From: Hericium rajendrae
Taxonomy: Eukaryota > Basidiomycota > Agaricomycetes > Russulales > Hericiaceae
Reading direction: 5' to 3'
Assembly: GCA_033439255.1 (NCBI GenBank)
Contig: CM065880.1
Span: 1,178,001 to 1,242,000, forward strand
Length of the DNA stretch: 64,000 bases
Shown: positions 22,207 to 33,830 of the stretch, piece after piece
Layout of the letters: every line of letters starts with the position of its first letter
How positions within the stretch are numbered: position 1 is the first letter of the stretch
Made by a program: the position numbers and the translations under genes
Notes under the pieces: generated by a model
Told to the model about the DNA's origin: nothing
Seen by the model: the letters and a program-made list of their open reading frames with translations, nothing else
Database searches by the model: none

Positions 22207-23502
22207 CGTGTGCCTTTGGTGTGTGGGATCGATGTCGAAGTTGGGGTGTAAGTAAATAAGGAGGTGGTCGTGTCAGTAAGTAAGGAGGTGGTAAGTAAGG
22301 AGGTGGTCAGCTGCGCGGATGCTTTCTGAGGTCGAGTATGGACCCCTGTTCCGTCATGACGCCATTACCAAGACATTCTTCGCGTTCGAAATTGCACAAA
22401 TGTCTTCTGGCCCACTTTTTCCCTCCAAATAGCCATCGTGGCTGGCTTCTCTTTCGGCTGGAGCAACGGTGGACTGAACGCGGTGGGAAACCAGGTGCAT
22501 GTAGGGTTGGCGAGGAGTCGCGACAACTCAAGAAAAGAAAAGCGCCCGTGCGACGCGGTCACGAGACGTCCACGCCAATTCATTTCTTTCTTTTTTGTTC
22601 TGCACCGCGACCTCCTGCACGGTCAACAGCCCTGCAGAAAGCCCAAGAGCTTGACCATGGAATTGCGGATGATACATTTTCACTTCATTATACGGAAGAG
22701 TTGATGGTGTACATGAACTTGTAGGTGAGTACTTTTTTTTAGCACGCATGGCCTCGAGGCTCATTGCTCTTTCACGTTGAATAACGTCGAGCTAGAAGAC
22801 TGATTCTTGCAGCTGCAGTACTGACAATTAAACCTGTTTCAACGCGCCAGCCCGTGCCCATCAATTTCCTTTCGACGAATCGTATATATCACTTGGGGCA
22901 TTAGCCAATGTCAGCCTGGCTGCTATGTCACCAATGTGAGTTTGTGCGAACTTATTTCGGCCATCTCTTTGTCTCCGGACAAAGAGATTTCGTTTCACAC
23001 AAACTTGTTCGTGCGTCGTGGCTAAAATCCATTATTGCCCGTAGTGTATGCTGCTTGACCAATTGACCGCATCCCACAAATATTTCCTGCGACTTTCGTT
23101 TCACTAGCATCGTGGCATACGCATTCGTGTACTCTGGCCCGCTAGCACGACCTATACATAGACATCCTCGTGGTGTCATTCCTTCCTACCAGTATTTCCT
23201 ATGTCGCACTTCCGCGACCAGTTGACCTACGTGGAAACCTTGGTGTAAAAAAGTCTGGTGATCGCTTGAACTAATTCGCACGTTTACAAGGCAGGCTGGT
23301 ATGCGGATAACCACGCAGACAGATTTAGCTGAAGAGCAAAGATGCATTGCGTTTGACTGAAGACGGCCCTTGCAGAAACATCATTCAGATCGTTATGAAA
23401 ACCAATATAGGCTATCTTACGTGTTAAACCTGCCAGATGGACCATACCATCGGCAGAAATCATACACTGACCACAAAATATTCTCGCAAGTCAATGCGCG
23501 AG
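22207..23502. other. Promoter region of hydrolase copy 1, duplicated upstream of copy 2
   Basis: No gene. From about 22350 to 22860 the DNA is clearly related, with indels, to 25110-25560 upstream of copy 2: shared blocks include ATGACGCCATTACCAA, TGTCTTCTGGCC and GACTGATTCTTGCAGCTGCA. The indels are not multiples of three, so the shared part is regulatory rather than coding. Three short repeats of GTAAGGAGGTGGT lie at 22255-22310. A long hairpin is listed separately. From about 23300 the 3' flank of copy 2 begins. Confidence 0.6.
22939..23005. other. Two-stage inverted repeat (hairpin)
   Basis: An 11-bp perfect stem, ATCTCTTTGTC (22963-22973) and GACAAAGAGAT (22978-22988), encloses the 4-base loop TCCG. 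An outer 8-bp arm pair, AGTTTGTG (22939-22946) and CACAAACT (22998-23005), flanks it. It lies in the non-coding gap between hydrolase copies 1 and 2 and is not seen in the matching gap beside copy 3. Confidence 0.6.
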
Positions 23503-25022
23503 TCACCTGCACAGCCGAAAAATTACGACGAGATACCCGTTTTTGCCTTTCACGACACCATACGCGGGACCATCCTCGCCGAACATCTCGCGCAGGTCGT
23601 CCACGAGCGCGTCGGGCTGCTCGTACGCGGCGAAGTGCCCGCCCTGCTCGTGTGTAGCATCGAACACGACGTGCCCGATCGTCGACGCCCACCTATCGGT
23701 ATGTCAGTTGGCGCGGTGTAGAGATAAGAGTGAAAGGAGAGCGTACGCTTTGGGCTGGTGCCGAAGCTCCTTCGGAAAGCGCGAGAGACCGAGCGGGATG
23801 GTGGGCCGCCCGCGCTTGTCGGGGTCCATGTAGCCCGATGAAACCACCTCGTAGTAGATGCGTACGGACGCGGCGGGGCCCGCGCGCGAGAAGAGGTAGA
23901 TCGACACCCAGGTAAGCACTGTGCGCCAGTGAGCACAGATAAAACATGGCGAGGCGAGGCGAAGAGCGCGCACCCTCGTCGTCATCCCACGGGTAGCTGT
24001 CGGTCCACTGCACGAGCTTTTCGTAGATCCAGGCGAGGAGTCCGACGGGCGAGTCGGCCAGTGCGTATCCGAGTGTCTGCGGGCGCGTCGACTGCTCGGC
24101 GACGTACCCGCAGCCGTGCTCTACGATCCAGCGGGTGCGCTCCAGACCAGCCTTTTCGGCAGCACTGAAACGCGTGGTGAGGTGGTTCAAGAGCACCAGA
24201 GGCATCCAGATCGACGGCGGTCTGCCGCTACGAGGAGGTGAGACTCGAAGACAGGATGGAAACAGGTACTAAGGGCGTACATGGGGAAATTAGAATGCCA
24301 GGCTTTAACGTGCTTCGGGCCGTTGAGGTGTGCGTTGATGTTCGTGATCTGTGCGAGTTTAGATGGAGATGACGTACCGCACAAGGAGAACTCACGAAGT
24401 GTCCCCAGTCGCCGCCCTGCGTCACGTACTCGTCGTATCCCAGGGCGAGCATCAGCTTGTTGCAGACCTCAGCGTATTGGGGGCCCGTGAAGCCCTTCTT
24501 GCGCGGGGCCCCTGAGAAGCCATAGCCGGGAAGGCTGAGTGCGACGACATGAAGGCTCGGATGTTCTTCCATCTCCGACTTTGCCGTCAGCAGCGGCAGA
24601 ATCTTGCGTACCTCGATAAAGCTCCCGGCCCTGCTCCTGTATCAGTATCTACAGTGAACATCTCAGGCAAAGCGCGACATACAGCCATGCACGAAGAGCA
24701 GCGGAATCGCATGGTCGACCTCGCTTCTCTTATGCACGTAGTGGATGTTGAGCGTTCCGAAACCGTCCACCTCGATGTCGCGCGTGAACTGCGGCATTTC
24801 AGCGTTGAGCGCAGCTTCATGCTTGCGCCAGTCGTAGCCATCTGTAACTGTCCAGCGTGCGAGCAGTCGTTGCACTTCCGCAAGCGGGACACCATAGTCC
24901 CAGTTGGCGTCCTCGAGCTCGTCGGGAAGCGTCGTGTGCGCGAGCTTGTCCTTCACCGCGCTCAGCGCCTCGTCGGGGACGGCGATCTTGAAGGGCTTTT
25001 CGGTGGAAGTTTCGGTGGTCAT
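23503..25022 (-). CDS. Epoxide hydrolase, microsomal type, copy 2
   Basis: Tandem paralogue of copy 1 with the same EHN-alpha/beta hydrolase layout and intron pattern. The start at 25022 gives [20 protein letters not shown], keeping the TSTE spacer of copy 1. [20 protein letters not shown] shows a two-residue insertion relative to copies 1 and 3. Later exons carry [28 protein letters not shown] (nucleophile Asp) and the catalytic His in [20 protein letters not shown]. The frame ends [18 protein letters not shown] with TGA at 23503-23505, a tail different from copies 1 and 3. All catalytic positions I can place are kept, so it looks functional. Confidence 0.85.
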
Positions 25023-25988
25023 CGCATGCGTGAGGGTGTGTGGGGTCGACGTCGAAATGGGGTATAAGGAAGTAAGGAGGCGGTCAGCGGTACGGAGGTT
25101 ATTATCCCACATTCCACCATGACGCCATTACCAATACATTCTGATTGTTGTCTTCTGGCCTAGTTTTGCCTGCTCCAAATAGCTGTCGTTGCTGGCTTCG
25201 CTCTCGGTTGGGACGGCGGTGGACGGAGCGCGGTAGGAAACCAGGCGCGTGCGGGGCGACAACTCAGAAGAGCGCCCATACGACGCGATCACGAGACGTT
25301 AGTGCCAATTGCTTTCTTTCCCTTCTCTCTTATTTTTGTCTTTTCTCTCCATTGCGACCTCTGAACCACTAAGTTCTCCTACAGAAGGTTTGAATATAAG
25401 TGCAGATGATAGGGATGCACTCAAAAATGGGAAAGTTGATGTTGCACGGTGAAGGTGAGGATGAGGCTACGTGGCCTCGTTGCTTGTAATTATCAACGTT
25501 GAGCTAGAAGGCTGATTCTCGCAGCTGCAGTACCATATTACCTGTCTTAACGCGCTTAATTAATCGCGTCCATCTCAGCCTTATAGTGTCCGATGGTTAA
25601 CATGCGTCTTTAAATGAGACGAAAGAGCAGGCGCACGGTCAATCCGACTCAGGATGGGTAGATGAGTGGCTGCCAAACTCCCGAGTCCCCTTTTTAACTC
25701 CTAATATTGAGCGCAGCCTTATCTTACGGGGATTCGTGCGTCGATGAGTCGGACGAATACGCGTGTAATTTCGCAGAGGACTGGATTGAAGAACAATATG
25801 CGCACCGCGTCTGACTGGAGGTATCCTTGCAAAGCCATCCATCCGCACTGTCAGGAAAATCAAATTCGGTATTTCATACGTGCCAAACATGTTAAATCAA
25901 CCGTTGGGTCGACAGAAATCGTGCTGACAAACAAACACTCACACACCCAATGTTGCGGCGATATGCAAGTTACCTGCACTGCGCAGAA
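25023..25988. other. Promoter of hydrolase copy 2 and 3' flank of copy 3
   Basis: About 1 kb with no gene. The part next to copy 2 (25060-25560) matches the promoter of copy 1 with indels. From about 25740 the DNA resembles the 3' flanks of copies 1 and 2 (GTGTAATTTCGCAGAGGACT here, GTGTAATTACGCGGAGCAGA beside copy 1). Confidence 0.5.
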
Positions 25989-27513
25989 TCACAACGGATA
26001 TCCGCTCTTGTCCTTGACGACGCCGAATGCAGGCCCGCCCTTGCGAAACATCGCGCGCACATCGCCCACGAGCGCCGCGGGTTGTTCATATGCGGCGAAG
26101 TGCCCACCCCGCTCATGCTCCGCATCGAGCACGAGATTTTTGAACGACCATGCCCATCTTCCACGATATCAGCGCGTGCAGATAAGGAAAGCGAAAGGGA
26201 CTCACGATTTAGGCTGGTGAATGAGCTCCTTCGGGAAGCGCGAGAGTCCGTACGGGATTGACGAGGTCGGCGGCGGCCGCACGACGACGGAGCCCATGGA
26301 GGCCCTTACCTCGTAGTATATACGGAGCGAAGCCGCGGGGCCCGCGCGCGAGAACAGGTAAATAGAAACCCACGTCAGCACTGTGTACATCGGTCAGCAC
26401 CTTTACGCACAGAGAGGGGGAGGGTGCACCTTCGTCGTCCTCCCACGTGTAGCTATCGGTCCACTGCACGAGCTTTTCGTAGATCCACGCGAGCAGGCCG
26501 ACGGGCGAGTCCGCGAGAGCATACCCAAGCGTTTGCGGCTGCGTCGATTGTTCCTCGAAGTACCCATTCTGATGGGCGATGAACCAGCGACTGCGCTCCT
26601 GCCCTGCCTTCTCGGCGGCGCTGAGGGGCGTGACGAGGTAGCGGAGGTAGCGCAGGGGCGTCCGGATTGTGGGCGGAGAGCCGCCGCTGTTGGAGGTGAG
26701 AGGGGCCGAAGGGATGCAGGGAAGAAAATCTTACTATATGCCGTTCGTATGCCAGGCTTTGACGTGCTTTGGGCCGTTCATGTCCGCGTTAACTCCCGTG
26801 ATCTGCGCATGATCAAATCACGATGATGGGTTAGAAGAGTCAAGGATCACGCACAAGGTTCCCCCAGTCGCCGCCCTGTGACACATACTCGTCATATCCG
26901 AGCGCCAGCATCAACTTGTTGGCAACCTTCATGCCCATTCAGCACACTCGCTGCGAAGATTATAGCCGAATATATACCTCCGCATATTGAGCAGCTGCGA
27001 AGCCCTTCTTGCTTGGTGCCTCGGAGAAGCCGAACCCGGGAAGGCTGAGCGCGACGACGTGGAAGCTCGGGTGGTCGTCTTTCTGCGGCTTCGCGGTCAA
27101 GAGTGGCAGGATCTTGCGCACCTCGATGAAGCTGCCGGGCCCTGCTCTACATGTCAATATTCAGCAAAATCAACGCGCTCGTTCAACGCACATCCATGTA
27201 TGAATAGCAGTGGGATCGCGCTGTCGACCTCGCTGCGCTTGTGCACGTAGTGTATGTTGAACGTCCCAAAGCCGTCGACTTCGATGTCGCGCGTGAACTG
27301 CGGCAGTTCTGCGTTCAACGCAGCTTCATGCGTGCGCCAGTCATACCCATTGGTCCACCGCGTGAGCAGGCGGCGCACGTCAGCGAGCGGGACGCCATAG
27401 TCCCAGCCGGCCTCGTCAAGCTCGTCAGGGAGCGTCGCGTGGGCGAGCTTATTCTGCAGCGCACTCAGCGCCGTGTCAGAGACGGTGATCTTGAAGGGGG
27501 TTTCGGTAGCCAT
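25989..27513 (-). CDS. Epoxide hydrolase, microsomal type, copy 3
   Basis: Most diverged of the three tandem hydrolases. The start at 27513 gives MATETPFKITVSDTALSALQ, without the TSTE spacer. The EHN domain continues with NKLAHATLPDELDEAGWDYG. Later exons read [20 protein letters not shown], a QGGDWG nucleophile elbow (about 26860-26880) and [20 protein letters not shown] with the catalytic His. It ends FGVVKDKSGYPL with TGA at 25989-25991. Its promoter differs from that shared by copies 1 and 2. Active-site motifs are intact. The more divergent sequence suggests an older duplication. Confidence 0.86.
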
Positions 27514-27973
27514 CGTTTACGGTGGTGTATGAAGCCGACGTCGCACATATAAGGAGAGGGGAGATCCCGTGTTCAGTGCTTCATAATGCCTGGATTACAA
27601 ATTACATAGTGTCCAATATATTGAAGGAAGGAAGGAAGGAAGGAAGTTGAGGTTGAGCTTCGAAATGACTCTTCTGGGATGCTTCTCGGTTTCCAGTTGG
27701 CTGCTGGGGTGGATTCGCCTCTCCAAATGGAGGTGGTATTGAGCACATGGCTTGACATGGTACTCACACGACTCAGAGTCGCGGGGACCAGCCTAGTTAG
27801 TAGTAGTACGAGCCGTGGCGCGTGGCCGCCATGCCTGTGGTGCACGTGGACGCGTTAGTGCGACACGATCACGAGATCTAGACGCGCGTCAGGTCGAGCA
27901 GGCAACGACGCGTTGTTTCTGTTCTCTCTTCACCCTACACTGCGGCAGCATACGCTCGCGCCCGCCACCCACG
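27514..27973. other. Divergent promoter region with GGAA microsatellite
   Basis: About 460 bp between the start codons of hydrolase copy 3 (minus) and NUF2 (plus), so a bidirectional promoter. It contains a (GGAA)5-type run at about 27627-27647. No gene is seen inside. Confidence 0.5.
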
Positions 27974-29765
27974 ATGGAGAAAAAGCAATACTGGTTTCCG
28001 TCCATGGATCCCGGAGAGATCGTGCTCTCTCTGCAGGCATGGGGGCTGCAAGTCAACGCCCAGCAGCTCGTCAAGCCTACGTCGGACTTTGTCACACGCG
28101 TATACACCGCCTGTGTCGAACAAGTGAGCGGGATCAACGAGGAGACGCTTGAGGGCCCGTTGGAAGCTGCGCTGGCGTCCCTTGATGAGCCGAATACGGT
28201 GTGTAGTCCGAGTTTATGGTCCTGAGACCGTGTTGGGATGGCTGACTGGATAGTAGGACATCTACGCCGGTAGCCTTGCCATGAACCTGCTCACCTACCA
28301 CATGTATATATTCTGCATTCGCTGTGTCTTACTGCCGGGAGCTGATCTGGCACGCTAGCACGCGCTTCGCAAATGTCGCAAAAATCCACGACTTCAGCGC
28401 AAAGGACATCTACTTCCCCGAGCGCGAACGCACCCGCTCGATTCTCTCCGCCTTCATTAATTTCATCAAATTCACCGAACAGTGCCAAGGGTTCGTCAAC
28501 GGCCTACGTGAGAAGAGCGCAGCGCTCGTGGGCGAGCGCGAGCAGGTCTCACGCGAGCTTGCGGAAGTGCGTCAGCGGATCGCGATGATTAAGTGCGTAT
28601 CGTTGTGCGATATGAATGGATGCGTGAAATCAAACGTCATTTTCAGAGCGCAGAGAGCGGAGGACGAGCCGTTGTGTGAGGACCTGCGCGCGGAGAACGC
28701 GGCGATCACTGCTCACCTCATCGCGACGAAGGAGATCCAGGGCACCCTGCTCAAGGACATCGAGGCGCTGAAGGCGGAAAAGATGACGGTGCTCCAGCGC
28801 AAGGCGCGTCGTGCTCTTGTCTCTCTGTCCTTATATCCAAATCTGACGATGATAAATGCAAATAGGAGGGCATGAACGCAGACGCGGCGCTCGCAGCGGA
28901 CGCGGTGACGCGAACGCGTGCGCGCATCGTGCAGAGTCCCGAGCGCATCAAGCGCACGATCAGTACGATGGGCGCGACGGCCTCGGAGGATAAGCGCACG
29001 CTTGCCGCCCACGAGGCCAAGACGCGCGAGCTGCAGGCTAAGATCAGCGCGCTGCTCAACATCGAGAAGGTGCTTATTCCATCCCTGCTTTTGTGTGGGC
29101 GATGCTGATGTATGAGATAGGATGTACGGGCATCCGTCGAACAGCTGCAGACGATCGAGAAGGAGGTGCGCGCACTCGAGCTGTCGCAGCGCGAGTTGGC
29201 GGACACGAAAGACAACTTGGATGAGAAGAAGATCGAGCGGACGGAGCTCGAGATGCGACACGAAGTGCGCTGCATTCGACCTTTCCTTCTTCTCTTCTGT
29301 TACTGATGTCTTTCTACGCGATAGCGCGTGCACAAGCAGCTCGAAAATGCCCATGAGAAACTGGAGCGCGCGCAGCGGCATGTCGAGGATAAGCGCACGG
29401 CGAGCACGCAGACGATCGAGCGGCTGCAGCGTGAGTACGAGGAGATGTCGCTGGAGCGACGGGACAACGACCGGCAGGTCGAAGAGTTACGCGGCGAAGC
29501 GGATGGCATTGAGCGTAAAGTGCGTTATCATCCTTGCTTCTGTGCGTCGGGAGAGGGTAGGGCTAATGTGACTGCTAGATGGCGGAGCATTCGAAGAAGA
29601 GCGAGGCGGAATTGGGCGAATTATTCGCAGAGTATTGGCGCTTGCGGCACGCAACTGGTACGTGTATTGAATACACAAAACGAACTACGATTCACAACAT
29701 CCATTACAGAGGTGTATATGGAGACGCTTGCGAACAAACTCGGGATGCAAGTCTCGGCGGTATGA
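27974..29765 (+). CDS. NUF2: Kinetochore protein Nuf2, NDC80 complex
   Basis: Subunit of the NDC80 complex, which links kinetochores to spindle microtubules. The start at 27974 gives MEKKQYWFPSMDPGEIVLSL, the start of the Nuf2 calponin-homology domain. Spliced exons continue with DIYAGSLAMNLLTYHMY, then KIHDFSAKDIYFPERERTRS and ILSAFINFIKFTEQCQGFVN, the most conserved Nuf2 block. The rest is coiled coil: SAALVGEREQVSRELAEVRQ, LCEDLRAENAAITAHLIATK and ENAHEKLERAQRHVEDKRT. It ends VYMETLANKLGMQVSAV with TGA at 29763-29765. About eight short introns; length near 450 residues, as usual for Nuf2. Confidence 0.9.
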
Positions 29766-30463
29766 GCGCATCAAGTGTTTCCTATATGTGATGCTTAGGC
29801 CTAAATTATTTGGTTTGCACACCATCTCGTCTGTACTATAGCTATGATATGTTGAAGATGCGTGTTGACATCCACGCCGACTCCCGAGGCGGCCCTCCGA
29901 CCTGCGAGATTGCTCTCTCGCCTCATTGTTGTCTTAATATCAGATGCACCGATTCGTTTCGGTTATCCTCTGACACACGAATTGGCAGAGCCGACTCGCA
30001 ACTGAAAGTCCGTACACCCTTGTTCTTCATTTTGCGAACACATACGCTTTTAACTTCTGCGGAGATGTTCAGATGTCGCTGTACGGTCTCGCTGGGCCCC
30101 AGCTATCACAGCCCCCTTCAACAATGACTACGTCGGGCTTCGTACCTCTTTATTCAAGACGAATCCATTTCTACATTTCTGAACAGTTATGGCCATCGTT
30201 CGTGTGGATGATGCCTTGTTCCATCCGGTAACGACAAGATGCTGAAGCCGTCGCTACACCTCATAGTGCTGCAGCAAAACTGGATGACCACGGTCCTAGC
30301 TGACGGGTCTCCGTGGTCACGGAGTACCAGCGCGCAGGCCCAATCACTGCCCTACGTAGCGCATTATTCGCCCTTGGGACGATGAACATTCAAGCATACA
30401 TAAAGTACGTGCAGGTTTCGTGGAACTCGCATTTATTCTATACCCCCCTCATTTTCTCAAGCT
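29766..30463. other. Intergenic region, no gene recognised
   Basis: About 0.7 kb between the NUF2 stop and the start of the next plus-strand gene. Open frames are short with no family features. It should hold the NUF2 terminator and the promoter of the coiled-coil gene. Confidence 0.45.
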
Positions 30464-31662
30464 ATGGACGGCTACAACTATGAACTGTCTCCCGAAGGTC
30501 GTGATAACCTTCTTTGGTGGATCGGAAGGCAGGAAGAGGCTGCGATGGTGAGCGAGCCGGCGTTGCACCCTGCGCCATCTCAGTTGCCTGCCGATGAAGT
30601 CCTTGATTCTGCTGGCGGAATCATCGCAGGGTCTTCCTTCGATGAACATACACAATACTATGACCACCCACCGTTTCCTGACAACACGCTGGAAGAACAT
30701 ATTTCGTCTACCTCTGCATCAGCAAGTTCTCAAGACGTCCAGAGGTAGAGATTTCCTCTAAAATCGGGGGTATTCTGCATAACTCTGACACGGGTTACTC
30801 ATCCTCAGTTACTTTGTGAACATGTTCAATCGTCCATCGACATTACATTCACCGCTCGCCGCACCGAGCATCGCAGAAGACATAGATGCGGTTTGTGAAG
30901 ACGATGTAGGACAGAGTCATCCGGCGTCCAATACTTCCTATTTCGCACAGAACCTCGGGAGCTCAGTGTTTCAGGATGAAAGCACGATGCATGAGAGCGG
31001 CATACGTACATCTGGCGCGTATAGCAGCTTGTACCCAAATCTCCCTTCTGCCTCCAGTAGACGATCCATGAACGCCACTGCGAGAGTTCATTTGCCTCCA
31101 AGCTTGCATGGACATCAAGCAATCGCCGATGTCCCTCCAAATCCTTCATTGGGCCATCCGTCATTGTCTACCGGCAAGTCGACAATTCCTGGCATCCGTG
31201 TTCCCCAAATACCCGCGATCAACTGACGAAACAAACGCCCGATCTGGACGATGAAGCCAGGACCGCACCACTAAGCCAGACGGAGAAGCATAATATTCAG
31301 TCGCGACTGTTCAAAAAGGGTGAGAACGCGTGGTTGAACAAAATACGAAAGGCAACTCCAAATGACGCCTTTAAGGAGTCTCTCGGCGAGAGGAAGGAGA
31401 AGGCGGCTAAGTGGCGAGTCCTGAGAGCAGGTGAGTTGTTGTCAGCTCTTCGCACTTACTCTGCTAAAAACCATATCAAGGTTATAATCACATTTTGGAT
31501 CTGCAAAAGAAGAACGCTGAACTCCAGGAAAAGAATGAAGAGCTGACGTCCTCATTGCAATCCTGGACCGGATACTACGAAAGCATGTTGAATACGGCGC
31601 GTGAGGACATACGTCGTCTGCAGGACCAAGTACGAGACCTGCAGAACGGTGATTCATGTTAA
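30464..31662 (+). CDS. Unknown protein with C-terminal coiled coil
   Basis: The start at 30464 gives MDGYNYELSPEGRDNLLWWI. After an intron near 30748-30808 the frame continues FVNMFNRPSTLHSPLAAPSI and through a Ser/Pro-rich middle to about 31180. A frame change follows that I could not place exactly (an intron is likely between about 31050 and 31190). From 31210 the reading is DQLTKQTPDLDDEARTAPLS, then LFKKGENAWLNKIRKATPND and a 50-nt intron (GTGAGT...ATCAAG) in AGYNHILDLQKKNAELQEKN. The end is a short coiled coil (EDIRRLQDQVRDLQNG) with TAA at 31660-31662. The basic stretch before a heptad region could be bZIP-like, but the DNA-contact signature is absent. No family recognised. Confidence 0.6.
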
Positions 31663-32468
31663 CGTTCAGGAACTGCATAATAGTACTGTAATATTGAGAC
31701 CATATGTTCATGAAATTGCTGTGTCGCCTTTCAGAACTGTCTTTAGGTTATGGTTCAATGTCTGAGGGATCATGCCAACTCATGGCGTGAATCGTCAGCG
31801 TACGCGCCCCGAAGGCCTTGCCACCTATAGTGATGTGAGACTGGTCATTTCTCAAGCAGCTAACGCCATCTGTCAAGCAGCTAACGCAGGCACAAGGTCC
31901 ATCTCGCAATCATATGTGGATGGTTGCTGGCTCTCGTGATAGACATGCAGAACGAAGAACCAGATTCCTGATTGGCGTTGGATCCTGGATGAGTGTGAAA
32001 ACAACGTGGATTACTCAACCGCTCGAACTGTTGCAGGAGAAATCCTAGACGTCGCGATCAAGCTGAGAATGCGCTCACTGCTGTATATCGAATATATCGA
32101 CCAAAAGTTTCAGGTTGCCAAGTACGAATATGAATGCGGCAAACATAGTGATAGTCGACGTAACGTCTGGAGTACATGTCGAAGCATTGTCGCGAGCAGT
32201 GTGTTTTCCTGTGCCATCACTGCTGGTCGTGAAGATGGTCATGGGTACCGTACTCGAAGCTGCGGACTGCTCTCTTTCATGTCCAGCAGACAATTCCTGC
32301 AAAACACGTCGTGTAAGATCCATAGAAGTCGCCTGGACAGGGCGTGTTGACGTACTAAAGTGTTTTCCAGTGCGATCATGGCATGGTGGTTGACTGCGCA
32401 CACTTCAGCTTCTACACAAAAGACCTGAGTAAGTGACCTGTTTTATTCATAGTCCAGCGTCACCTATC
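31663..32468. other. Intergenic region with unresolved open frames
   Basis: About 0.8 kb between convergent genes. A 15-bp direct repeat, TCAAGCAGCTAACGC, occurs at 31852-31866 and 31873-31887. Plus-strand frames at 32006-32350 (containing VAGEILDVAIKLRMRSLLYI) and 32115-32393 look mildly protein-like but overlap and have no clear start or family. They could be remnants of a lost gene. Confidence 0.3.
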
Positions 32469-33830
32469 TTACCGTGCCGAATATATCGTCCTCCCCATCG
32501 CCCCAAAAACATCTCCTCCAGGAGGCGCAGATGCCGAATGGCCATCCTGATCCACCGATAACGACCTCGACTCCTCGCCCGCTCCATTCGCAGCAGGACT
32601 CCCCACGCTATCGTCCCGGCCCGACTCCGGCTGCGGCTCGGATCGACGGCGCCCGTTCCCACCAGACGCGCTGGAGTTACTGTACCGCCCGCGACTGTCG
32701 CGCTGGCGCGTCGACCGCTGCCGCTCCGATGTCGACGACGAGGACCGGCCGGTGGCGGCGCCGGCAGGGACGGGGCGGGGCCACGCCGCGTGGCGGCGGC
32801 CTCCGCGCGATCGCGCTGTCTCTGCTCGCGCGCATGCGCATTCGCGGCTTTCTTTTCGCGTTCTGCGCGCTCGCGGGCTTCGGGATCGCCGTGGCCAGTT
32901 TTCGGCTTGCCGGAGGATTTCCGCCTGTGCGACGGGTCGGTTGAGGCAGATGCGTGGGTCATTTGGGCGAGGGTGAGAGTGTGGTTGGGATTGGGATTGG
33001 TGGTCGCGGCGTGAAGGGCGGGGTCTTCTTCCAGGAGCTCTTTCTCTTTTTGAGCCTGGCGCTCGAGAGCGACCTGAGAGGTATGGGTGTGGGGATGGTG
33101 TCTGGAAGATTTGATTGAGAACTGGCCATTCTTGAAATATAAGTGCAGAGTCTCACCTTCTAGGAAAGACAGGCCTTGATGAGGGACGGCAGATGCTGCG
33201 AGTTGATGTGCATGTGAAAAAAAGTACATTCCGCCCTGGACAAAAACGTACCCATGTCACGGTAGTTGATGATATTTCGTTTCGATGCGGAGGCGTTTGC
33301 ATGCCCAGCTCGTATCAGACGCTGAATGAACTCCTCCTGCACAAATATGGCCTCTGAGAACAAATTATCGATACAAGGACGGGGAAACTCACAGTGGCAA
33401 TAGAGAGAACGAAGATGGCCTCTTTCGACATGGGGTCCCGTTTCACCTGCAATAAGATATCACAGCCCATCAGCATGCACAAAACGAACAAGCTCCACAC
33501 GCACGACGCACCGTCCGCCCTCAGGATGTTCTCCAAGCGCATCTGAGGTATGAGTGTCTGCCCCGGTATCCTTACCCCGCTCTTCTTGCCTTTCCGCTTC
33601 CCAGCCGCCGGCCCTGCCACCGTCGAGCCCCCTTCCTCCACTTCGTCCTCAGGGTCCGGCTCTAGCTGCTCCCCATCGTTAATCGGTGGAGCCGGGGCTT
33701 CTGCGCTTGCTTCGCGGTGGACGGGCGTCTTCTCGTGCGCGACACTATCGTTCTCGAGGTCCGAGACGAGCTGGTCTTCCTCGTCCTCCTCGTCAATTTC
33801 GATCTGATCGTAAGGCACCGAAGGGCCGTT
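32469..33830 (-). CDS. Histone-fold protein, Dpb3/POLE4/CHRAC-like
   Basis: Probable small subunit of DNA polymerase epsilon or a chromatin-accessibility complex. The acidic N-terminal part reads PYDQIEIDEEDEEDQLVSDL; the true ATG lies upstream of about 33820 and was not resolved. The histone fold is joined from four exons: LIPQMRLENILRADG, VKRDPMSKEAIFVLSIAT, EEFIQRLIRAGHANASASKR and NIINYRDMASAVPHQGLSFL. This matches CBF/NF-Y-like folds with the NxxYRD helix start. Downstream is a basic/Glu-rich tail (ALERQAQKEKELLEEDP, then EARERAEREKKAANAHAREQ). The last part seems to switch frame to a Ser-rich end closing FGAMGRTIYSAR with TAA at 32469-32471. The frame switch near 32770 is unexplained. 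Confidence 0.68.

Noticed and set aside
22338-22724. Plus-strand frame of 128 codons upstream of hydrolase copy 1
   Set aside because: Related DNA lies upstream of copy 2, but the indels between them are not multiples of three and the second copy has an early stop, so it is conserved promoter DNA and not a gene.
27627-27647. GGAA microsatellite
   Set aside because: A simple repeat of common type; noted in the promoter entry but not treated as a separate signal.
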